From Reticulitermes speratus (taxonomy: Eukaryota; Arthropoda; Insecta; Blattodea; Rhinotermitidae): a stretch of DNA of 64,000 nucleotides. The notes beneath the pieces were generated by a model. It was given only the letters and a program-made list of their open reading frames with translations, did no database searches and was not told the DNA's origin. The DNA lies in the NCBI GenBank assembly GCA_021186555.1, contig JAJKFL010000039.1, forward strand, positions 19,138,733 to 19,202,732, in the 5' to 3' direction. The position numbers were made by a program, and so were the translations under genes. Below are positions 55,312 to 64,000 of the stretch, in pieces (positions within the stretch are counted from its first letter, which is position 1; every line of letters begins with the position of its first letter).

Positions 55312-56214
55312 AAACACCCCCTTCTTAAGGACAGAAAACAAGTTCACAAGATCACCGTATTGTGAGTGTTCATTTGTTTGTTCGTTCGTCACTTCTAACT
55401 TCTGAGCGGACCAACAGGCATTCAAGAAACTTCACGTGATTGTTGTGTCACTAGGGGCCACCCCGATCTCGCACTCCCACAAATGGTAGTAACAATGGGA
55501 CGAAAGCTCGAACTTGTGACGCGGTAGCGACATTTAATATTACGTCCTAAAATGGTTAGTGGTAATATACCAGTATCTTTGAAAAATACGCAACTTCTGC
55601 TGAGGCAATCTTTTGTGGAACATAGCAACAACACGGCGGTAGCACGAAATATATCTTTTGATTTGATGGTGATAACTAATGAACCATTCGAGCTAGGCGA
55701 GTGAAATCTGGTATGCAGAGAGGCCACAAAGACATCTGAAAATACGACATAGAAAGCTGACTGTAATCAACAATTACAAACATGACGGCGCGAAATTCTT
55801 AGGTTATATCCGACAAATTTAACGTACATAAAATCACTGCTTATGAGGTTCCTCCGAATAAGAAAATAATAATAATCACTTGCTACGTAGCATGCACAAA
55901 TACAAGCAACAAAATCAAGCCGCACTCCACCAGAATGCGAACGTATAACCATCTGCGCAAGGGTACAGCACATTAACCCATGAACTAAATTGCATTTTGT
56001 TATATTATAATTTAGTGTTTGTTTACAGATTCTTTAACAACACTGTGAGTAGCACAAACTACACAGCATCAACACAGATTTATTACATTACCTCAATATG
56101 GCAATAAACCATAACATCTGTACAACTGGTGCAGTAGGAAGGCAGGTTTTACGAGTGATGCCCGGCCTCCTTGTTCTATCCTGTAACGAGTTTCCTACAG
56201 AAAATACAGTCTTC
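55312..56214. other. No recognisable feature
   Basis: Nothing supported. Confidence 0.4.
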
Positions 56215-56369
56215 TGGAACATAATACAGAGCATAACGTTTCGGAGGAAAGTGATGCCAGCTCGGGGCACAACGTTCCTCCAAAAGTCGGTAAATTTGCA
56301 TCACATCCCAGAAGACGGTAATCTGCACAGCCACCGCCGTGGGAACCTCAAATTTCGCAGCATTTCCTA
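56215..56369 (+). repeat. Degenerate SEDGG...FLRNVG-type fold-back repeat
   Basis: cataacgtttcggaggaaag and cacaacgttcctccaaaagt, then cggtaaatttgcatcacatc are the two imperfect arms. Same family as 38480-38710. Core bases are altered. Confidence 0.45.
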
Positions 56370-56850
56370 GTTACCGTCAACACAACTACATTGTAGTATT
56401 TATTGCTGCAACATGTTTCAAACGCAAAGGGCCATCTTCAGGCTAAAGAATATTTAAAATCTTTTAAAGGGTTGCATATAATTGCGTTAGAGTTATTAAC
56501 TGAGATCTCAATTACTACAATGTATTAAGACACATGTTGCTGTTTCTAGTATATTAGTTAAAGTGCCAAATTAGTTATAAAACACTTGGATCTTCGTAGC
56601 ATCCTAATGTGGTAGGCTGGACGTAGCATGAGGTCCTTGACCGTGTTTTGTGTCTTGTTTTTTGGTGATTGTCCAAATTTCTATCCTTGTTTTTATGGAA
56701 GAGATTGCAAGATGTTAATTTCAGGCTGGTATCGCCCTTCATGCGTGTTGTTCGTCTCACTGCTCGAGAGGTAGGCTTGGTATGTTTTACTGCTGGAAAA
56801 GTGTTTGGTACTATGATGTTCACATATTTGCGAATGAGATCTCCGTTAAG
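56370..56850. repeat. Interspersed repeat shared with 455-1400
   Basis: The uninterrupted counterpart of the repeat at the window start. On the minus strand at about 56445-56408 it has CTGAAGA, U, a GGCC-containing segment, GAAAC, AUGUU, so it also carries the hammerhead-like wording. The 82-codon minus ORF at 56575-56823 is part of the repeat. Confidence 0.55.
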
Positions 56851-58888
56851 ACAATTCCTAGTTTCTATTGTGAAGTCACAAGTTTTAATTAACAGGCCTA
56901 TAAATTATTCCTACGAATTAAAACTAGTTCCCGAGGCACATTCGATAAATGATGTAGTACGCAGAGGCACTTTCTAATATCTAAGTGAAATTCTGGTAAA
57001 GCACAACGCAAAATTTAGGCAACATAAATTTAATTTTTACAGGTATGAAAATTCATGCTTAGTGTAACACTTCTAGCGCGTTTGTTCACTTTTAGTTATC
57101 TCGATAATCGTTCAAACTTGCGGAAACCTGCACTGAATATAAAATATTTCATTGTTCCCTGCAACTGGTGTTGGAAAACGTTATACACACACCAACATAT
57201 ATTTAGAGACTTGTGCTAAAGATGCGTGCATGAACACAAGTATGGCTGCATGTGAAGTGTCCACTACTCTTGTTCATTTTAACCATAATTACAACGTGTC
57301 AAAAAAGCTTAAGTAAAACTCCTCCATGCCAATGTCATGAAACCCTGTTCAACGGTTCTTGAATTATTACATGCGGACACACATGAACGGACAGACAGGA
57401 AGATGTCACGTTGACTTTATCCTTCACTTCCATTCAGCTCGGCTCAGGAGTTCTTTTAGTTATTTTGTAACTGGTATTCCTTCACTGATGGTGACAAGAA
57501 GTATTTTATAACTGCCTTTAAGGAGAATAACTAGAAAACAGGATGTTGACACACATTCGTCCCCACAGGGATATCGGTTGAGAACCTTGCACCACCGCCC
57601 AAGGTCCTCAGTGGAGCAACAACAGATGATGAAATACAGACACTCATCGAAAATAGTGAAAGGTCCGGCGGATTGCTGAACAGTATTAAACCTACAGTAG
57701 CCCGCCCCTGTTACACTTCACTTCCTTAGCGCTGCCCGTTCCATGTCGGACGTAGCCCTTGCTTAGGCAGCTGTACCAAAATTCGCTTGTAATGTTCGTT
57801 GTGTGCAATAAAACGAACAATACCGAACTCTAGTCCCTGCCAAACACCGAAGTCGTGCACCCGCCTCCCGCTAGGCCAAGAAAAGACGCAGCCAACTCGT
57901 CGGCGGCGCCAACATCGAAGATACGGCGCCTGTACCCGCTGAAAGAGGGCAGTGGATACAGGATGCATGGATAAATGAAAAAACTGATTACCACATATAA
58001 AAATGGCTAACCCACCCTAACAGACCACATAACTAAAACTTGCTTTTCAATACAAACCATACAGGTAAACAGGCCTACACAGAAAAATGGCTTCAACCTA
58101 ATCTCTGAAGGCAGAAGAAGAAGAAGAAGTGATTGGATGCCACTACAATCTTAATACGAGTAGTTTATGGCTGCCGCTGAGTTTCGGCTACGCTATAAAT
58201 TTGGTCGAGAAAGCAGTGTAGTGTGGTGTGGCGATACTAGTGAATATTAAATAATCTATTCTTCTAGGTCGCTACTATTAAGTAAACTACACAGCACAAT
58301 TGTGCACAACCACATAAGACAGACACTGGCGAATCAGATGTCCTGTGGCGCAACACAATACTCTGTGACGCATCATTAAATCTCACAGCAATTACACGTT
58401 AATGTTCTCCAACATACGTGCATTACGCCTGGCCTTCTGCGACCGGTGTCAAACAGCAACGTTTGCTTTCCTTGCCATTATTAGCTTCTTGCCATTGTGA
58501 AGTAAGTGCAAGACTAGGTCTAATCGAATCACAGACGTAAGAAAAAGTTCACGGGGTTAGAGTGCTTATACACCCGGTGGAAACGACTCTACACCCTTGC
58601 ATATTTGTTCCTAGGCCTTGGTGCACGCGCACAGTACTGGTACAACCCTCAGGGGGTTAACTAGCCCCCATTCTACAGATCTGAATGAGACCTCCTGGCA
58701 TGGACGCAAGAATATGACTGGTACAATTACGGATTATAATACGCCAGACAGGCTATGATGAGGGCAGCATCCATACTGAAAAGCTGAGGCCAATTCTGTA
58801 AGCATGGAAAACAAGCTGCAGAGTCAAACCACACTCACGAAAACTAACCTTGCATCTGAAAGGTGAAATACACGCGCATTTGCAATAT
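56851..58888. other. No recognised gene; CpG-rich patch at 57720-57970
   Basis: At about 57835-57960 CpG is much denser than in the surroundings and a minus ORF of 80 codons crosses it. This could be a promoter or first-exon region but has no further support. At 58080-58130 a (GAA)n tail resembles the SINE-7 end. Confidence 0.3.
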
Positions 58889-58905
58889 TATATATATATA
58901 TATAA
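58889..58905. repeat. (TA)n microsatellite
   Basis: About eight TA units. Confidence 0.9.
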
Positions 58906-58971
58906 CATATGTAAGACATTGAGATCTCAATCCCTTGCAAATGTGTGTATACATCTGTCTTGTCTTTCTTG

Positions 58972-59050
58972 TGGCCAGCCTGGTGAAGACCATGTTTGGT
59001 CGAAACATGTAGCTGATCTGTAAACTAATTATAATGTTGTGTTTTCACTG
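58972..59050 (+). ncRNA. Hammerhead-like motif, solo
   Basis: CAGC (58976-58979), CTGGTGA (58980-58986), one extra A, stem GACC (58988-58991) with GGTC (58998-59001), GAAAC (59002-59006), GTA (59009-59011), GCTG (59012-59015) pairing with CAGC. It differs from the hammerhead core at A6 (G here), so it is probably inactive. Confidence 0.4.
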
Positions 59051-59769
59051 GATTTATTCTGCATCTTTGCTTATGGTCTAAAGATGAATACAGCTTTGAG
59101 ATGTGGGATTTGTGGTTGTACAACATCAACAGCACCGACTTTACGTCCCTCACCACTTCTTTCTCTTTGCTCCTCGTCTAAAATCCTGTGTTGTAAAATG
59201 TGAAGAGTCGCGGGGGAAATAACGCATCGACATCGGCAGCTGGAGGAGGGGCAGGCACAGCTGTGGATTTGTTCGGGAACATTTGTCTTTAATACCAAAA
59301 GAAATTAAGTTGTAACGTGAGTCATTTCTATTGTTATGCCAGTATACTTCTGACTGACCACTCCCTCTCTGCATTATTTGGTCTTGCAAATTGCTCCGTA
59401 CAGGCAGTATATAATAACCGGTGGTTTCGCCTGTATCCGCAAAACAAACTCTCCACACTCGACCGCTCTCATACGCAAAAACAGCTTTCGAAAAAAAGTA
59501 TCCAAAATCAAAACTGAGAGGCAGACTTACAAAAGAGCATTCGCAAAGTGGTTTAAAAGTTGTCTCTTCTAACACCGAAGTGTTGGCTACGTTTATTATT
59601 TAATGAAACTGACAAATATTACACTAATGGTGAGTAGTCTGATACGATTATACATACTGATTAGTTCAATTAGAGGTGTACGTAGACGCCCTTGTACTTA
59701 ACGAACAACAACGCCATTAAGAGGTGAGAAAAAGTGGGGTACTTCTGCAAGGATTCATAAACTCATCAC
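59051..59769. other. No recognisable gene
   Basis: Overlapping ORFs on both strands (longest 141 codons, minus, 59150-59575) without family features. Confidence 0.3.
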
Positions 59770-59915
59770 TAAATCAAGGTGAATGGCCAGCTTTACGCCC
59801 TGGCCGCTTTGCCACTGGAGAAAGAGCTTTCGGTGTCCACTAGAAAGTGGCTGGGTGGGAAAAACAGCCAGTCCGGACGCGTAGCGAAGAGAAAAATCTC
59901 TGCCTCCATCAGGAA
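59770..59915 (-). mobile_element. SINE-1 middle fragment
   Basis: The minus strand carries the SINE-1 body: complements of gtgaatggccagctttacgc, cctggccgctttgccactgg and cagtccggacgcgtagcg. Confidence 0.6.
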
Positions 59916-62318
59916 TAATGAATTTAAAGAAATGAAAGTGTCCGTAAAAATAAGCTTAATGTAATAACTCTATTTCACTGCGTACAAGAACTTCTAATGG
60001 ACCAGCAACGAGCTTGTATGTTCCAATCTGATCTATATGGAAAGGTTGCACTCTCCGGGGCTTAAATATTCACTCTTCCTGAATTAATTACGGTCGAAAC
60101 ATGTCTGATCTCAATCCACGAAAACTCTGTAAGAAAAGAAGAAGACACACTTGCAAGGTTCCAAACCAGACAATGACAACCGGTGTCCTGGCCAAGATTC
60201 GAAAAGGACACACACGTCAGAAGTCCACTTGCCTGGTACTGGTGGGCTGTGTTACAACCGACGCCACACAATGCTGCTACACACTGCGCTTAAAATGGAT
60301 TAAAGTTCAGACGTCCTACAAATTCTTTTCTAAGGCCTGGGTCCAAACCCAAGTCGCCCAGTGTGGCATCCGAATGGACAAAATAGCACTTAGAAGGTTT
60401 TAACATGTCAATCACAATTTCTCCGACGCTCCATTAACCACAGAAATGTGTGACGCGACTGATCAGCCGGCATGTTATCACAACTCCCGGTCCTTGAAGC
60501 TTCACCTCTGACCCGGCACTTTGTTGGAGTTTATGTACTGAAGCTGAGTATCAACTCTTACAATTAAAGTTGAATTCAGTAGACCAGTAGCCACGTATCT
60601 CATTCCTTTGCAGAGAAGTCAAGTCATCGTCTGCACTGTCATCAGTGTTACTAAAGAGAAAAGACTGCACACTCAACTGCACAGATAGACAACGATTACG
60701 CATCTTCGGTTTGCGCGTTGTCTTATTACTGGGCTTTTATTCTTTGTAGAGAAAAAAAGGATTATATGCGTACACGTGGACTAACAATCCTGGCGCCTTT
60801 GTCGTTAATTTGTTTACTTGCCTCGAAAGATGCATAGTTTAAATTTGCAGAACGTAACGGTTGTATCAGCAAATTCTATTACGTTTTAAACAAATGTGTG
60901 TGTGTATGCATATAGATACAGACCTATACATTCAAATGGGATGAGGCTTCGTCTAATTACTACTTACAATTACCGACTTCAGTAATTTTTATACATGTCC
61001 AATAGACCAGAGTTGTTAAATTCGGATGTGTACAAATGCTCTCTCTTTCGTTTAATTATCTCGAAAACAATAACACTTACGGGAAAAAATGTACCGGGCA
61101 AAAAGCGTATCGTTCATTCTTCTCAGCACCTTTAATATTTCGCGACTTTCGAACGACATGTGCGCTGAACCGTGTATAGGTCTAAAGTGACCGTCAAAAC
61201 TGTCTGAAGTAAATCACAACTGATATGACGACATAATTTTAGTACAGTTCCACAATATATGAAGCAACGAAAATCCGTTCAGTGTTTCTCGAGTTCTTTC
61301 GAGTGCACAGACAAGTGCGGACATAAGGATGCTAACAGACGTTCTGCAGGGTCGTTAACGCGTTTAAAAACCAAAGATAAGTAGGTTGAATACGTATCCA
61401 GTCCAAATAAATCACATCTGTCCTTGGTCCAATACATGACAACTACTACATGACCTCTAAAGTGTGTTTGAGAATATGATGATGACTGGCAGAATGAAAT
61501 CACGAGAAGTTCACAACACGCCTATGAAGAGGTCTTTCATTTACAAGACGCGGCGTTAAAATCTGGGTTATGACAGTGTTCCAGCTGATAAGCGGTTACC
61601 AGCGTTTCGGAAGAACCTGCTGTTTTCACCTTTCGCGTATAAGGTCACCACGATATACATGTAATTAGCGGACATACACCAAGCGTCAGTGGCAAAGGTA
61701 CTTACACCACTTCACGGGTTCTTCACGTAATTTAAGGACTTTCGCATCAAGTTCTTACAGCAGTCAGCATGTCAGAAAGTATCGTGCAATTTTTACACAT
61801 GTTTGTCTGTACAAGATAAGGTGAGAAATATGTCATAATCCTGTGATCGCGTATAGACGTAATATCCTACACTCTATAGCGGCAATTCTTAATCTGCTAC
61901 CACAAATTTTATGCTGTATGTACTGTGCATTTTATCGTGAGCAGTGTACTGAGTCAGTACACTATACCTCATCGCACACATAATACACAATGCTACAAGA
62001 CGGGATCAACAACAGATCAACCACACGCTTGTATACACGGCCAACAACCAATTTTTTTAAAAGCCATTGTAAGTTTTAAATGCCATTATCGATTAATGTA
62101 AAAACTATTTGTATATATTTTATACTCTGAGTTCATAAAACATATTTATCTATAATTACTACTTGCGGCATAATGTAAGTTATTATTGTTCTTAATTTTT
62201 AATTTTATAACTTCATGCATCTACATATTTTAACAATGTAAGCTGCGTAAATACTTGTATTGTAAAAGCAACTATTGTGTATTTGGATGCAGTAAGTACT
62301 TTCAGTTCTTCGATAAAT
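59916..62318. other. Long stretch without recognised genes
   Basis: 2.4 kb. A 100-codon plus ORF at 60101-60403 is basic and Cys-containing but unrecognised. Around 61568-61630 the text gttaccagcgtttcggaaga resembles the fold-back repeat families. Nothing firmer. Confidence 0.35.
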
Positions 62319-62641
62319 ACCCCGTGAGGATGGCAATTTATTTGCCGAAACATATGTAGGGGTTATAAATACACTTATACTTACCTTTATTTCGGGTTTC
62401 CACCGCGATGTTGACTAGAGCTGCGCTCTTCTGGGATATTACGCGGCGTTGTGTGGTAATTGTTTACCAACGTTTCGGTCCCATCTTCACGGGTCAACAG
62501 ACCTTGTAGGAAAGAAAGAAAGCCAGCAACATATAACGTAGTTTCTATATGGGAAGGTGCCGCGTAATATCCCAGAAGAGAGCAGATCTCACATCTTATA
62601 CTTGTTAACAATCTTGTGCATTTGTTGGTTTCGACTTAAAC
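62319..62641. mobile_element. Family-A arm interrupted by a younger family-B fold-back
   Basis: Outer piece 1 (62319-62382): CCCC, GTGAGGA (62324-62330), stem GGCAA with TTGCC, GAAAC (62347-62351), AUAU, GTA (62356-62358), GGGG. Outer piece 2 (62595-62641): ttgttaacaatcttgtgcat, ttgttggtttcgacttaaac, matching the end of the arm at 31071. Between them an insert is flanked by cttatactt at 62374-62382 and 62595-62603. Removing the insert gives a continuous arm like that of 30940-31071. Confidence 0.75.
62383..62594 (-). mobile_element. Fold-back element nested in another (family B), 9-bp target duplication
   Basis: Inverted ends gctcttctgggatattacgc and its complement near 62559-62582 enclose a rearranged middle. 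The left part holds tttaccaacgtttcggtccc, atcttcacgggtcaac as in family B, but most of stem II is deleted. The left edge, tttccaccgcgatgttgac, is the complement of the tail of the element at 39964, so it lies on the minus strand. Confidence 0.7.
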
Positions 62642-63175
62642 TGCTACCACAACTTCACGTAATGTAGTGATAAGTACGTCACTGCTACACTGCAACAGTT
62701 TCTGACAACTCAGAAGGTAAAGTAACTAAGAAGGGCAGGATTCTTCTTTCCGCCATCATGTTCAGAACGGTTGTGGTGACCACCTTGCCCCCTCTCCAAT
62801 GAATAACGGGACGACCCATCCCGGGAAGTAAAGGGGCCGAATGGCAAAGCCGAAACTCACTTCCATCGAAAGTTGTGATTTATAATGCACAGACTACAGA
62901 TTACCTCCATGCCACTTATTCGCGGTCTTTTGATCCCCAGCAGAGGTAAGAATTTATACCATCGCCAAGAAAGAAAAAAAAACAGACTGACTCTGACACC
63001 CAGTCTCCTATTCCATGGTTACCGGTGATTCCGTGGCCGAGGTTAAAGCGACCGGAGAGTAAAGCAGACCCCCCACCTCTACCTATAACCACTACCTACA
63101 AGTCGCTCTGTACACCCCCACCTTGTAGTTATGAGGCACAGGGAAAGATTCCATTCATCTCTTCAGTTGTCTTAG
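62642..63175. other. SINE-1-like remnants only
   Basis: 62790-62860 (atcccgggaagtaaaggggc, cgaatggcaaagccg) and 63025-63145 (gaggttaaagcgaccggaga, ccaccttgtagttatgaggc) look like decayed SINE-1 tails. No gene. Confidence 0.35.
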
Positions 63176-63458
63176 CGGGATAACGTAATCGGTATAGCGA
63201 CTCCCTACGGGCTGGACGGTCCGGGGATCGAATCCCGGTGGGAGGCGAGATTTTCCGCACCCGTCCAGACCAGCCCTGGGGCCCATCCAACCTCCTGTAC
63301 AATGCGTACCGGGTCTCCTTCCCGGGGGTAAAGCGGCAGAGGCGTGGCGTTGACTACCCACCCCCATCTAGGGCCGACGTTAAAGGAAGAGTAGAGCTAT
63401 ACCTCTACTCCCCGTCTGGGCCTTCATGGCCCGTTCTACGGTAAACTTTACCTTTTAC
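63176..63458 (+). mobile_element. SINE-1, full length
   Basis: Head gcgggataacgtaatcggta, B box ggggatcgaatcccgg (about 63222-63237), complete body including gtagagctatacctctac, tail aactttaccttttac. Flanks ttgtcttag (63167-63175) and ttgtctcag (63459-63467) match at 8 of 9. Recent insertion. Confidence 0.88.
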
Positions 63459-63467
63459 TTGTCTCAG

Positions 63468-64000
63468 TACCGGACTAGAACTGAATATCGGTATTCCAGT
63501 CTACAGCCGTCACTCTTCCGCAGCTCACGTTACCGCCAAACTATTGTACTAATAATAACTTAACAATAAACAATACACGCATAAATTTAGACAGTCAATT
63601 CTTCGTAGTTACAGTAGCTTCACCTTATGCCTTCACGCACCACGGACACAGCAGAAACTGAAGGGCAAATATAATTCGTCACGATTAAATTCAATATAGG
63701 TATACATTGCTCAGTATGGCATGTTCCAGGATCCACTAATCATAAAGCAGGGGTTCCCAACCACGGATTCTCAAAGAAACAGCAAAACAAAGAAGGGAAA
63801 ACGAGAAGAAACGAAAAGGAGAGAAAAAGAAGAGGGTGGAAAGAAGAGCGGAAACAAAAACAAAAAAGAAAAACAATATTGCACCACACTACTTTTATAC
63901 ACAAAATTCTAGAAGAGTTTCGCCTAGCTCCCAAAATTTCACAGTACTAAACCGTAACTTTGTCGCTCTGCGTCACACTATAACTAAGAATGGAAGTCAG
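63468..64000. other. No recognisable feature
   Basis: A purine-rich stretch (63775-63880) encodes only low-complexity Lys/Glu. Confidence 0.4.

Noticed and set aside
60101-60403. 100-codon basic ORF with several cysteines
   Set aside because: Cysteines do not form a recognisable finger pattern and no splice or promoter signals were seen.

Overview
This looks like transposon-dense, gene-poor intergenic or intronic DNA from an insect, most likely a cockroach- or termite-type genome (Blattodea). The order is an inference from the repeat families (mariner, Tigger/pogo-like, tRNA-headed SINEs, LINE tails with the RDRWRA-type C-terminus), all of which are eukaryotic; sequence alone does not fix the species. 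There is no operon structure, no rRNA, no CRISPR array and no confident intact tRNA gene. Nearly every open frame above 60 codons is either chance or part of a repeat. The one plausible host coding segment is an acidic, Ser/Ala-rich exon on the minus strand at 28744-28943, with an acceptor-like site before it, a good ATG context and a GTAAG donor after it.

Layout. 1-1.4 kb: an old repeat also present at 56.4-56.9 kb, split here by a young tRNA-headed SINE with a perfect 12-bp target duplication. 3.5-7 kb: two young copies of the commonest SINE (SINE-1), LINE 3' tails and a decayed tandem repeat. 8.2 kb: a solo hammerhead-ribozyme-like arm. 10.6-16 kb: two copies of a second SINE (tRNA-Leu/Ser-like head), a mariner relic (minus strand), and a SINE split by a fold-back element. 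18.4-19.3 kb: Tigger-like relic. 19.8-24.4 kb: a 42-bp minisatellite, LINE and SINE pieces, a complete third-family SINE and a 412-bp fold-back element. 25-28 kb: little recognisable. 28.7-28.9 kb: the candidate exon. 30.3-33.8 kb: fold-back element, SINE, GACA-tailed repeat. 35.0-36.3 kb: a full-length but broken mariner. 36.5 kb: ten copies of a 33-bp minisatellite. 38-45.4 kb: more fold-back elements, SINE-in-SINE nesting and a Tigger-like C-terminal zinc-finger relic. 48.7-50.1 kb: LINE tail, SINE, fold-back. 50-64 kb: sparse repeats, a nested fold-back at 62.3-62.6 kb and a young SINE-1 at 63.2 kb.

The most interesting signal is a set of fold-back insertions (22814-23225, 30754-31072, 39964-40197, 45196-45402, 49768-50088 and others). 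Each is two nearly identical arms of about 90-160 bp in inverted orientation, plus a short single-copy tail, and five are flanked by 11-13 bp target duplications. Each arm carries the same ordered motif: CUGANGA, one extra base, a 4-6 bp stem, GAAAC, a tiny hairpin, then GUA or AUU followed by bases that often pair back to those before CUGANGA. Stem sequences differ between families while pairing is kept. This matches the layout of a minimal type I hammerhead ribozyme, as known from Penelope-like retroelements and retrozymes, and suggests non-autonomous retroelements that insert as inverted dimers. No autonomous partner ORF is visible in the window.
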